Shown here one piece after another: positions 1-13,200 of a stretch of 64,000 bases of DNA (positions are counted from its first letter, which is position 1; each line of letters begins with the position of its first letter). The notes under the pieces are model-generated. The model saw only the letters and a program-made list of their open reading frames with translations, made no database searches and was not told where the DNA came from. Source of the DNA: Acanthaster planci (lineage: Eukaryota > Echinodermata > Asteroidea > Valvatida > Acanthasteridae); NCBI RefSeq assembly GCF_001949145.1, contig NW_019091522.1, positions 408,094 through 472,093 on the forward strand, in the 5' to 3' direction. The position numbers and the translations under genes are program-made.

Positions 1-2031
1 CTCTAGTGCTCTTCATAAAGGATAAAATCCCCAAATTTCCTTCATGTGGACAAAATTTCAATGCAACCATTGCATTGTTGATTGTAAATATGTTGTACAA
101 AATTGTTGGATCCTGCCATCAGGTAGAAAGATATATAGGGAAAATTTACAACCATCATTTTGGAAACATCAATTCTGTAAAACCGCAAATTCTTTTCTTC
201 TGTGGACCATTTAATTTTAGACAAAGTGTGGAAAATGCCACAATCCCTCATGCACAATAAAATTTTTAATTGGTGCCACGAAAACGGTGTTGCACTTTTG
301 TCTCTGATGGTTGCTGGGTACATATAAGTTTATAATTTGCCGATAGCCAATGTCTTGATGCTTCAAGTTTTTTGCAACTGAGAGTAGAGTACTTGACAAA
401 TATCATGCCAGAGTTTGTTTTTACCATTTATATCGAAACCTTTTTTTCATGGTTGTCCTTAATGTTGCTATTTGGGCTGTGTTACTGTTGATGTCACGTT
501 AAATCAAACTGAGCTTTTACGAAGAATCTGAATGCGTATGTAGATTGACTCCTTCAAATGTGGGGGTTTATTTTGATTGATACTTTTTAACATTATAATG
601 TCGTGTAAAGGCCAGCAGGGACTCAAAGACGAACTTACATGTACGTGAGGCATGTCAACGCACCAGCATTAGCCATGGCATGAAACTTCCCGAAAGTACT
701 GATCAAAATTCAGTATTAACTTTTGAATCCTGTGTAAGTATTTTGTGTAGTTGTTTCTTTATGCCCACAGCCAAGTTGTAGTTGGGGGATGTCACAGTCT
801 ACACTGTTAAATGATATAGTTAAATGAGTAGTATTGTACTGTATTTTTCTAACATTAATCTACTATTAACAAAGTTTAAAAGTAAATAAACGTGTTTGTT
901 ACACTATTTACTGCGCTTTTGTGAATGTAGGACAATACTGTATAATTAACAGTAATATTTAACGGTATAAGCTTTGTCCTCAATTTGCATATTGACACAA
1001 ATGGAGCGATGCTACTTTTGCCGAGTAATTTTCGTTACGCAAGTAGGCTATTTGACATTAGTCTGACAAATGTTCGTGCTTTTTGTAAGTACTTTTACAC
1101 GTAAATGCGAACCATTCCCTAAAACCGATAAATTGAACGTAAAAAAATGAAAAATCTTACTTGTTCATATTCTATCCATGATTGTCCATGGAAGCCGAAC
1201 AGTGCACATTATGTGGCATGCCAGTGCACATTAGGAATGTAAATAAGGTTCCGACGCGACCAAGGCATCTAAACATGAAGTTTGCATATCTGAAATACGT
1301 AATTATATTTTAACTGTTAAAATTAACATGAATTTGATAATCCTTTATCAATAGAACTTATACCTAAATACATATGTAGAATGAACCTGAAATCAATGAA
1401 AACTGTAACTTGCTGTTCTAATGTATACATACAATTAAATGAGATGATACTGTTGTGTTACGGTTAATTACTGTCCAATAAATGACAACGATTTACCGTA
1501 ACAAATTACCATAAATCATAAACAATAGTATACTGGCGCCCGTGCTTTTCCAGTATTAAGTCCGGAAAAATGTACAGAGTATTTTTTTTTCAAAATGTGG
1601 AGTCTGGTAGCATGAAGGGCAATAAAATCCCAAAAGTACCTGTGTACAATGATTACTTTGTGTATTGTCATTTCAAAATAAAAGTCAGGCATTGTGCTAC
1701 AGCAAAGAAAACTTGACATTATAGTTGCCATCCAGTTGTTTGTTGCCTACAAATTGTGTCAGTGTTCGAAAGACATACAGAAAAAAAATATCTGGTTGCA
1801 AGCAGTTATTGTGAAGTCATAATGTGGAATAAATGCCGCAGTTTTAATGATGTGATCTCAGAAAATTGGATGATCCTCTCAGATCAGCAACAATGCTATT
1901 TGAACATTCCCTGAAACGGTCGTGTGACAGACGACTGTACATCGCTCACTCTCAATTCGACATTATAGCCATGGAGAGGAATAACACTTGGAATTAACTC
2001 ATGTTTGGTCCCGGGATTGTGGCTGGTACAC

Positions 2032-3004
2032 NNNNNNNNNNNNNNNNNNNNNNNNNNNNNNNNNNNNNNNNNNNNNNNNNNNNNNNNNNNNNNNNNNNNN
2101 NNNNNNNNNNNNNNNNNNNNNNNNNNNNNNNNNNNNNNNNNNNNNNNNNNNNNNNNNNNNNNNNNNNNNNNNNNNNNNNNNNNNNNNNNNNNNNNNNNNN
2201 NNNNNNNNNNNNNNNNNNNNNNNNNNNNNNNNNNNNNNNNNNNNNNNNNNNNNNNNNNNNNNNNNNNNNNNNNNNNNNNNNNNNNNNNNNNNNNNNNNNN
2301 NNNNNNNNNNNNNNNNNNNNNNNNNNNNNNNNNNNNNNNNNNNNNNNNNNNNNNNNNNNNNNNNNNNNNNNNNNNNNNNNNNNNNNNNNNNNNNNNNNNN
2401 NNNNNNNNNNNNNNNNNNNNNNNNNNNNNNNNNNNNNNNNNNNNNNNNNNNNNNNNNNNNNNNNNNNNNNNNNNNNNNNNNNNNNNNNNNNNNNNNNNNN
2501 NNNNNNNNNNNNNNNNNNNNNNNNNNNNNNNNNNNNNNNNNNNNNNNNNNNNNNNNNNNNNNNNNNNNNNNNNNNNNNNNNNNNNNNNNNNNNNNNNNNN
2601 NNNNNNNNNNNNNNNNNNNNNNNNNNNNNNNNNNNNNNNNNNNNNNNNNNNNNNNNNNNNNNNNNNNNNNNNNNNNNNNNNNNNNNNNNNNNNNNNNNNN
2701 NNNNNNNNNNNNNNNNNNNNNNNNNNNNNNNNNNNNNNNNNNNNNNNNNNNNNNNNNNNNNNNNNNNNNNNNNNNNNNNNNNNNNNNNNNNNNNNNNNNN
2801 NNNNNNNNNNNNNNNNNNNNNNNNNNNNNNNNNNNNNNNNNNNNNNNNNNNNNNNNNNNNNNNNNNNNNNNNNNNNNNNNNNNNNNNNNNNNNNNNNNNN
2901 NNNNNNNNNNNNNNNNNNNNNNNNNNNNNNNNNNNNNNNNNNNNNNNNNNNNNNNNNNNNNNNNNNNNNNNNNNNNNNNNNNNNNNNNNNNNNNNNNNNN
3001 NNNN
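2032..3004. other. Assembly gap (973 N)
   Basis: Run of N. Three ORF-like readings through it are artefacts of the N run. Confidence 0.99.
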
Positions 3005-3802
3005 GTTTTAGGAAATCATTTTTTTCGGCACAGACCTAACGTAAATCGGGCTCGGTGTTATAATAACAGGCACTCTGTGGTAAAATGTATGACATTAATG
3101 ACACTTCCCTGGAACTAACATCTCGCCTTAGTTACAACACAAAAAACCGCGCGTACAGGGGCCGTCTTCAATCAGTTGCAATGTTATGTTGAGATTTCGC
3201 TCATTATCACCTAAAAAGGGGCGTTATCATTACAGGCGTTTTGATCGTGTGAGAGCACATTAAACTATAAAGGGCAAGGACGACAACAGAATGCGGCTGG
3301 CTGTATAAAGATTGCACCGGTAGTAACTTTAATACATGAACGGGGACAAATTCTAGGTTCAATCACTCGGCAGCGTCGTAACTGAGTCCTTCACAGGGGT
3401 ATCACCCGTATTTGAAATGGCACAATTGATAACTTAGGTAACCACCACGGGTAATCCTTCGATTTCAAAACTGCCTTACGAGTTTCACTGTCGATGATCT
3501 AAACATTTGAGGGCCGCAGGACGATGCACGCACAGTGGTGGATCCAGCATTTACCAAAAACGGTGCGGGGAATGGGGAGCGCCTGCTGTTTAAGAGAAAG
3601 TTAGCGGCGCCCTTAATGGAGTTGAAACGTGAGCATATGATTTAGCGATTTTTTGTCTTAAAATCCATTAAATGACAGGTTAACAGGAAAAAGACACGAG
3701 GAAAGAAGGGAAAGGAATCTTTCTAGAAAAAAAATCAAAGGTGTGGAGTGACTGGTTCGCCGTTGATCTACTGGTGCAGAAATCAGTTATGGAGGTCGAG
3801 AC

Positions 3803-3976
3803 CATTGGCGTAGCCGGGGGGGAGGAGCACGTGCCCCCACAAATTCCCGGTCTCCCCTGAAAAAAACGGAGGAATGGATATTGAACAAGGCTGACCAAAA
3901 ACTTGCCCCCAAAAACACGCCACTGAAAGCTGCCCCCCAGTAAAACACGAGATAGGGCCTACAATGTACGCCACTG
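3803..3976. mobile_element. hAT-like MITE, 174 bp with 8-bp target-site duplication
   Basis: The element begins CATTGGCGTAGCC and ends TACGCCACTG, giving 10-bp terminal inverted repeats with one mismatch. It is flanked on both sides by the same octamer GTCGAGAC (3795-3802 and 3977-3984). An 8-bp duplication is typical of hAT-superfamily insertions. The interior is rich in runs of C and G and has no coding capacity, so it is non-autonomous. Confidence 0.85.
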
Positions 3977-6900
3977 GTCGAGACAGAGTACACGGCCAGA
4001 GACTATCCCTTCCTCCGTGGTTAGACCTACGACATTGTCAACCACAGTTTGTATCTAAGAAACACTGCCGTGTACGAGACAGCACAAGGATTATGTTTTT
4101 ATAAATAAGTTTCCTCCTCATGAAATCACACAAGTTATGATCATCTTTGTCGGCCAATTCCCCATTTCGATCACCACACAAAAACCACAAGCATTAATTA
4201 AACGAAACGAAGCCATTCTCCCCCTCCGGATTGTTAATGTTTATTCTCAATCAAGAAGCCATCTCAATCTAACAGCACATTTTACCCCGAAGTTGTTACA
4301 ATAACCGCTACTCCTTACACGGCGCCTACAACAATTAAGCATCTTCAGTTTGGACTGTTTTAAAGCAACAAAATATGCACGTTGGTTTTGTTTTTGGTTG
4401 AAAATCAATACAGGTCAACAATGTGTGGTATTGTTGCTAGTAATGTAGCCACTAGAATTCAGTTAATTCAGTGTATATGCTGTTCCTTTAAAACATTCAC
4501 AATGAACTAGTGGTCTAAGCTACTATTTTTTACCCCAATAAAACCAATTTTGTTAAAAAATAAAACAAATATTAATCAAATAGTATTTTTTCTGTCTACC
4601 ATATTTAAACCAATAAGTTACATGAAAATAATTTCAGCATAACTACCTTCCTTAAACCCAGCAAAATTTGATTTTGTTATAAACACCACAGTTGTGTAAT
4701 TTACATATTCCTGTACATGTTAATTTGTTTAATAAAGTCTTTTCTATTTTAACCAAAGTAAGAGATCAGCACATCTGAATATTTACACATCTTGGATTCA
4801 CCCTTTAGATATTATCTAAACAGATAAGAAAATAATAACCCTAATCATGATACTACGCACAATGTATCCTGAATATCCTCAAATACCATCCTTCCATTGC
4901 AATAAAAAAAAATCCAATGTTTCGACTGAGGTGGTGCTTCTTTAAAAAGACAATTTTACTCTTACAAAACAACATCCAAAAGGCCTTGTATTACCCCGAA
5001 ATGAAGATGGGGTTTAATCAAAGAAATTTCAATAAGAAAGTGCACAGAAATAAAAAATACGCTCATTCCTCATCAGGACCATCAAAGCACTATAGACGAG
5101 TATACCAATTTTCCTACACTATTTTTCATTTCATGTCAATTTTTTTATCCTGCCGCATTTGTAATGGACTAAACTGATCTAAGCTATGTGTTATTTCACC
5201 TGAAGTGGATTTGGTTACAAATGCTAAAATTCATATTTTTAATCCTTAATTTTCACAAAGGCCATATTTTTCAAGGTTCATATGAAAGATACACAAATCA
5301 CGTCTCAAAATTAATTTTTCTATATCATTAACAAGCCAAGACTACATCTTAAACATTTGCGTCACAAGTACCCTGATTAAGCTGATAAACTGTTGATAAC
5401 AATCTCAAAAGCAATTGCCCTGTGAAATTTACACTCAAGATTTCTTTTCTCAATCAAGCAAAATCTATTTTAAGATATGGTGGTGATTATGCCGTAACAG
5501 TTCAAAAGATATAAAACAGGGGTTTGAAAAGAGCGAAGCTGTTAATAGTGTAGCCTTCCCTACACCATGACAGAAAATTTTTTTACTGTTATTGTAGGTC
5601 ATGTACTCCCCTGGTATCATTGGTTCTATTTATACCTGCAGGCTCACTTCTTCCCAACCACATTCTGATAAAAAAAAACCTAAGTGGGTTGAACAGCTCA
5701 GGTGGACCAGTGAAATGCAAGCTCTTCCAAAGTGCCCTCTTTGGTTCACACATGGAGTCCATGGATGTATGTTCTTATTGCTGAACTGGGAAGCAAACGA
5801 TTACGCAGGCCATCACATTCAACGTAGGCTGTATTCCGATAACCAGGCTATGGCTGCAAATTATGTGTGAAATCATTGCTAGTGGCTAAAACCATATACT
5901 GTAGAGAGTGTGTTCTGGCCAGCTGTAGCCAAGTCATTTGCAATCAGCATATGCCAGTATTTTAAAAAGTTCAGTATTAACCAGACAAATTAAAATACAT
6001 ACAGCAGAATCAGAAAAAAAAAATCTGCAACATACGTCACATGTAATGACTTCAGAAAAATCTCCCTTTTGAAATGAGTGTTTGAAAATTCTACAAATGA
6101 TATCCACGAATATTCAAACCATAATGAAATTGGCCATGAATGTGAAGGATACATTGATAAAGTTTACATTTAAATACAAGATCAATTAATGTGGCAAAAT
6201 GCATAGTTCTACACTGTACTGTCATATAAATTTTGAACATGTAGTTAATGTCTACGTCAGGAACTAGAGTATACATGTACATATAAATGCATGATTATGC
6301 AGGTTAAAATTTGAATGAAAGACAATATGTTTAAGGTAAGGAACTGGTGAATCTTCAAAGTAAGAAACATCCCTCAATCAATCCAAATTAAAGTCACACC
6401 TTTATACATCTGATCGGTATTAGAAGAAAGGCAGAAACTATTCATTGTGGGCAGTAAATATACTGATTATGAAGGCTGAAAATGAACAATTGAATTTTTC
6501 TGACAAAAGTCTGCACTAGGCCCCCACCATCACAAAGACCTACAGCCCTCTAAGTGAAGGCTGATTATTTTCACAAGGTCTCATCTCTTGTTTGAAGTCA
6601 TGAATGGATCAATCCACTGCTTGCACTTGACATATGCCACACCCATCTCATGAGCACATTCATGACTTATGCTATCAATTCACTCACTAGTCAGGGAGCT
6701 TTAAGCATTGAAGACTCGGCAATGACCTTGGAAGTAGCTTCCCTATAATTAGTAAATAAGCTTAAATTGTTGAATATGCAAATTCTGCATGTTAATAACC
6801 ATGACCAAACATCAAAAGGGGCTTGGCCTTTGTTCATGATGTGCAGTGAAGGGATTTCAGGAAAAAAATGCAATCAGAACAGATGCCAAAAATGACAGAA

Positions 6901-9546
6901 ATTACTTGCTTCATGCTTTTAATTCTGTATAAAAAATCATGCTAAACTAAAGACTCCCTCATAACAATACTTGTAATGTGATATGTCTGAATAAAATGGT
7001 TTATACTCATGTCACTAATATTTTAAACAGAAAATAAATCATCCGAAGGTTAATACATATCGAAGTTTTCTGCATTGATGTGCTTTTTTTCTTCATGTCT
7101 TTGTAGTTTAAAGGTGAGAGTTGACATTCTGCAGACAACCCATTTAAACAAAACAAGTACGTTTTTGAAGCATTTCAGAAAAATGTCTGAAAAGTAACTT
7201 TTCAAATGAAGCAAAAAGTCAAAACCAAAAATACAAACAAATTGAGCAAAATGTAATGAGGGTTTAAAGTGATGCCTCTGTTAAGAAATGCTTATAAATT
7301 AACCGGCAAAAAGAAAATATTCCTGGCAGCAAAGGATTTTGTCTGCCTAAAAAAAAAAGGATCAAACACATCTTCAGAAATATTAGCAGGATCTATACGG
7401 TGATAAGTATATACAATTCACATAGCTCTGAGCTCTACATTTTGACCAACTGCTGGTAGCTAAAAGGTAGCCAAAATAGGGTACAGGGTAACAAGGATTT
7501 CTGGCCATTTTGAAAACTGGAGGGGAAAATGAAAGGCCATCAAGTGCAATTGTGGTGTGGTTGCAGTAATGGCTGTGTTTCCACACTCTTCGGCGGCTGC
7601 CATTTCAACTATTATACAAAATTGCTACCCAGTAAAGGCCAAAAAGTGTGATCAGTGACTACCAAATGTGTTTTAAATAAATAATTGGAGAAGTCAACAC
7701 ACAAAAAAGGCAATGAGAGCCCAAGTGGTTACTTTCAGGCTATCAAGCAGATTTTTTGGAAAGCAGCATTGAGGTCAAATAAAGAGGAGTAAGTGGTGAT
7801 CACACAAACAGGACAGCTGATACTGCAGAAAACGACAAAAGCTTGAACGGGCAAGCTGTAGACTGTAATAGGACAGTCAAAGCTCAACACTCAGCCAAGC
7901 ACGTCTGCAGTTTTTGCGATGTTTCAAAATAAGAAAGAAATTTCAACATAGGTTTTTCAAAAGTCAGCCTCAATGTAAATTCCAATGCAGTCATAAGGCA
8001 AAGCAAATACCCATCCACCAACATGCCCAATCTTTGAAAACCAGTACAAAATAAACCTTCATACACCAAGTTATTTACACCCAGAGAAAACACACTTGTA
8101 AAAAATAGACTTTATCAAGTATAATTTAAAGTTTAAGTTCTTGTGGTTTTTTTGCTTTGTTTGTACAGAATCTTGTTCAAAAAGAGAGAAAGAAAAGGGG
8201 CATGTACAGAGGTAACTAAAAATCAAATATAACTAAAGGTTTTCTGGGGTGGATGTTAAAACATGTATGAGGCAAAGATAAACCATTAAAAAACACCAAA
8301 ATAACACTTTTATTTTCTCCCAAAATAACTCTCGGAAATTATTTTGTTTTTGGTTTCAAAGTGAAGCTTAGGATGTTATCTTTTCCAAAACTGAAATCCT
8401 GATTCAAATGTGATGGTGTGTTGCAAAGACATTTTCAATTACGTATTACCACTCATTTTTTGTTCCATCCAATACACGTTTAAAAAACAGTTTATCTTAT
8501 AAGAGCATGCAGTCACTGAATTCAAATCCTAAATTATTACAAAATTACTCGGATTGCTTACTTCTTTCAAATTTCTTTACAGTTTTGAACTTGATGAAGC
8601 TAAGCTTCTTTCAGAAGTCAATGGTTGCTTATTGATAGTTCCAGAGTTGAATGAGTTTGGGTTAGAGAAACCCACTTCAGCTGAACCTGTTGATTTTATC
8701 TCCGGTCAATTTGTAACAAGGTGCTGACCTTAAATTAACAACTTCTGTAACAACCGCTTTGAACTGGTTCAGGATCCCGTCTGTTTGTTGATGGAAAGTA
8801 ATAAAAGAAGATTTAACATGAACGAATACTGTTTGAAATGACAAAATTATAGCATTTTTTTGTGTAAATCACACTGGACAGAATGAAAAAGCATTTGTTC
8901 TATGTAATCAAGATTATCTCTGCAACACATCAGATTTAAATTAAGTGTTTACAGTGAAGTGAAAAAAAACCATCCTAACCATTAATATGACAGCCAAAAC
9001 AATTTCTGACAATTATTTTGGGAGACGCTGCAGGCTACTTTATAGTTATGTAGCTTTTTGGGGGGGGTCTTTACCCTGTACATCCCACAAGAGATCTAGA
9101 GCATATGCCATGTGCACAGACATAATTCAAGGAAAAAAAAAGTCTATCAGAATAAGGCATTGGGAATGCTCCAGCTTTCAGTATTTCTGAAAACAAGGTG
9201 AACAATTGTAAGCTTTTTAAAGATGGTGCAAACCACACCACTGGATTTTTCCAATAAACAGTACGTGGGCCAGCCACTTCCGTTGTTAATTTGGTGGATC
9301 TTTGTTGTTTCTTCTGCTGATGAACAAGGTGTGTGATGGTTTCCTGTCAATGGAAAGTTTCAAGAAACTGGGAACTGAATAGGAAAGGTGAGTTCAGAGA
9401 ATATCAAAATACTTTTTCTCTGTGTAATAAAATTTAAAGAATGTTTAAAATATCACTAAGATATATCCCTATAGTTACCAGTGTTTTGTTGTGCTTTTTT
9501 CAAGGTACAATTTTCTTTTCGTCTTTCTTCTCTGGCGATGAACATT

Positions 9547-9552
9547 TTTATT
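9547..9552 (-). terminator. Candidate poly(A) signal AATAAA
   Basis: This is the first AATAAA that I find downstream of the stop codon on the minus strand, about 610 bases beyond it. Several further AATAAA matches occur to the left (for example near 8310), as expected in AT-rich DNA, and no clear GT-rich downstream element marks one of them. The real 3' end is therefore uncertain and the 3' UTR could be several kilobases long. Confidence 0.25.
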
Positions 9553-10161
9553 TTTAAGGCTAAACAAAATGATATATATTCCAGAATGCACATAATAAAA
9601 AAATACTCCTCGCAAAAATCAGTTTGTAACGTCGCCTTTTGTAATCTTCAGTAGTCTGTCATTTGTGATAGCTGGGTTACAGAAAAGTGTACCTGTTTTT
9701 TGAAGCCAATCTGACCTAGTTCAATTCTTAGCAGGCAACAATTTCTGCGAAGCAAGAACAGTCCCTAAGCTGACTTCAGGAAGCAACCAGCCACAGACAA
9801 GTGTGTAAATTACACAGTTTTGGCTGGTCATCCGCAGAGGAAAATGTTAAGAATAAGCCATGCTCCACAACTCTGGCAGGTTTTCAACTGCAACGAACTA
9901 AAATTAATTCCAGATTTGACGAGTCAAAATTAGCAACTATTGTTCAAGTGTTTTCTTCCACACAATGAGTGCTAAAAAAGTATACAAGTATTTTCATTGT
10001 GGTTGTCAAGATTTCTCTTGTCAGCTTATATAACATAGTTGATGTCATCACACGCGTCTTGCCTTGCTACGTCTTATAAATACAGCAGGCATGTAGGATG
10101 TCACTGTAGTCAAACTGCACGTTATGTCCCGACATGTTTGTTATCAATACAGTCAGTGTCT

Positions 10162-10293
10162 CTACATGCGTATGTCACTGGGATCCTCCTCCGATATGCT
10201 GGGTCGAGAGAAGAAGTTCCGAAGCCCCGGAAAGCTCTTCTTGGGTGGCGGGCCAATCAGCATGGGAGTTCTGTTCTTGTGCGTTATTGCAAT
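10162..10293 (-). CDS. DGK exon 22: C-terminal tail and stop codon
   Basis: Acceptor aatcacag, 43 codons [20 protein letters not shown] then [23 protein letters not shown] (906-948), stop TAG at 10164-10162. xITHKNxxPMLxGPPPK is conserved in type I DGKs. The tail after it is lineage-variable, with an amphipathic-looking [10 protein letters not shown] segment followed by an acidic Ser-containing stretch. It ends the coding sequence; everything to the left is 3' UTR or flank. Confidence 0.97.
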   Translation of the reverse strand: MAITHKNRTPMLIGPPPKKSFPGLRNFFSRPSISEEDPSDIRM

Positions 10294-13200
10294 CTGTGAT
10301 TGGATCGGGCAAAAGTAACATTGTCAATTGTGGATTAGGCTGTGGACAGAGCAAGTGAAATTATATTCAGAACTGTATCTTGTCAAAGCTTGAGCCTTTG
10401 TCGACCTCAGCCAACATGTCAGGCTACATTCATGATATATTATCATATTCTTTATGTCCTTTGGCGAGACAAAATACCACAACTGACTGAAGTCTAGCAT
10501 GAGCTAGAGATAGGCAAACTTGCCCCTGGCTTTAATACACAAAATTATCCATCTGATTACTCTCTGTTTAGTGGGACTTTGACCCAATAGGAGTAACCAG
10601 TAACCTGTTGCTTTTGCCTGGTATCTGACAAATCCAACTGGCCTGGACGTAAGCCCTATGCAAATCCTTGGCTTAGGTCTCCCATCTAAGAAACATCACA
10701 AAAACAAGAGGCTCTGACAAAAGTCGGATGGAGCAAAGTCACAAAGAGCTCCTGTTGAGTGACATACCGTGCAGGGAGGCTGGAGCCAGGGTTCGCCATC
10801 TATCTGCATCGGGAAACGCTTCAGGATGCGGATGGTCACTGTGGAGCACTGGGCCAGCCGTCGACCCGAAGAGCGGATACCAGCTTTGACCTGACCGGCA
10901 TGAAGGGCACTCTCCAGGCCAATGACCTCAATCTTTTTGTCTCCAATGGCTGAAAGGAAGGCAAGGCAAAAGATTTAACAGCTTCTCAAATCTTGACTTG
11001 ACCTCAGATTTCTGATTTTGCCTCTGACTTTTTATACCCCAGCAAAAGATTCGAAACTTTGGCTTTGTACAATACAGAATTTGAGGCCCCAGCCACAGTG
11101 AAAGGAAACATTCTTAGCCAAAATCCTTGAAGTCAGCGCTTAACTTACTGGAGACTGACACTGAACAGGTGAGAAGCCAAAATTTAAGGAATGCAAACAC
11201 TAAGGAAAAACAAGGGCTTGGCCTTTTTGAGAGCAATAAACTTTATTTCAGTTAGACACAACCTGTCAGGGTTCTAGCTGCAGCTCAGTCTCAAAAGAAA
11301 ACCATGAAGTGGTAATACCATGATTGAGTTTCTGTACACTGATCCAACTGAGAGCCAACAACAAGAATCAGCTGGAACACACAGAAGAAAAGCTTTGAAA
11401 AGTGATCCAGAACTTGTTTTTCCCTTCAGTTGCCTGAGTCACAGTATGCATGGAAAGAGCCCCTCAGACCCAATCTGTGCTGTATTGTTGGTCATAAATC
11501 TTTGGCATCAAAGGGCCTTCAAGCATAAATGATGCACAGTTTGCCACTTTGTAGAAATAAAAAATAAAGGATTTGTAACCATGGTATTTCGCATTGTCAG
11601 ACTGTTACTTGTGACAAACAAGACCAGCACAAACTTAATTAGGCAATACAGCAAGCTCTGCAATCCCATCCAAGCAAAAGCTAAACAGAGCAGTCACCCT
11701 AGAGGCTAGATGCACCCAACAAACCAAATTAACAACATGAAGTCCACTGCACCCACTTCAGTTCAAGAAACACTTTGAAGGGCAATGAAAGGCCCATCCC
11801 ATCCCATTGTGTGGCCTATTTCAGAAAACTCTGCACAGGGATTCTTTCATTTTCCGCATGAGCAAAGGCCAATCAGTGTTAGGTTTTGCTTATAGATCAA
11901 CAGGGTACCCGATGTCAGTGTTTATAGGACGGAAAAAAAATTGCCACCATTCTTCAGAGAGGCAACAACCTGTAGTTCAGGATTCAATTTATGCTGCAAA
12001 ATCTTGAGACATATATTTTGGTAACTAGGTTGTACAGGAACTAATGCACATCGTTATCTTTCAATATGGTTTAAAAAAAGAGTTATCTTGATGTAGCAGA
12101 CACCTGGGCCTCTTCCAACAGCAAGAATTAAAGCAGGAAATACATGTCAGCCAGGTTTTCTTTTAAATCCAAGTTGCTGACAAAACCCACATGTACATTA
12201 CAAACTTCACCACTTGGTTTTTGCAAGGCAACTTACTTACAGTTACACATGAAAATTTCACAGCTTTGACTTCACATCCAAATTCACAGAAATGTAATTC
12301 TTACAAAATAACAGGAAATTCCAAGATAAGCTCATTTGATTCATTCCAGACATAACACATTTATTACAGAAGGTTATCGCTGCCAATTATCAAGGTGTTT
12401 GTGCACTGACATCAATGAAGCAAATCTTGATACCCAAGTACTCCCACATGTACTGAATGCAAACAACAAGGCAGGTTGAAAGTTCTTGAGGTCACTGACC
12501 CCAAGGGTTGCCAGTGACAACAAGCCTTGTGCAAGTCAAGTTGAGTAAAATCTGGTATAATGAGTTATGTGATTGTACATAAACATAACAACTTGATTTC
12601 CCCAGACTAAAAGACACTGTTGCTATACCTCATGATTTGGGGAAAGCTTTTGCATAGCAACCACTATCTCTGGAATAGACTGGTTCCTATGTGCCCCTCT
12701 TATCCATTAAAAATAATGTATTGGTGCACGGTGTCTCTTATGTCTCTTGTGATTATGAAGAATTCAAATTGTTATGTTCATGTGAATCTAAAGAACTCAG
12801 TGTACTTCCAACTTTATTCAAATTTAACTCGCAAAAGGCTTATTCACTGCAAGTGGACAATGACTGTAACAACTGTGGGTCACGTGATGTGGAAGGGTCC
12901 ACACGTTTTTTGAGAATTTGGAGCAGTGGAGGCGAACTGCAAGGATTATTCAGTATTCAGATCTAAAATCCACTTTCTTAAAACTCCAATTGATTTTTTT
13001 AAAAATCAAGGTGTCATTTGTACTGTAACAATGGAATAATTAATAGACAAGAAGCTAGGATTCTTTGCAAAGCGTGGGGGGCAATTTTTGGTGAACTGCA
13101 ATGTGAATGTGAGCCATGTAATCCACCCCGAGCTGAAGTGCACACTCAGCGAAAGAGAGACAGGTGGTATTAAGTTTTCCAATTGGGGTTCTTGCACACG

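Larger units (their letters stand above)
1..10161. other. 3' flank and possible 3' UTR of the DGK gene; no other gene seen
   Basis: AT-rich sequence with only short chance ORFs (all under about 95 codons) and no recognisable protein motif on either strand. It holds one assembly gap (2032-3004) and a small hAT-like MITE (3803-3976). The part nearest 10161 must include the DGK 3' UTR, of unknown length. Confidence 0.6.

Noticed and set aside
2001-3118. Long ORFs across the N run at 2032-3004
   Set aside because: They exist only because N is read through; no real coding sequence supports them.
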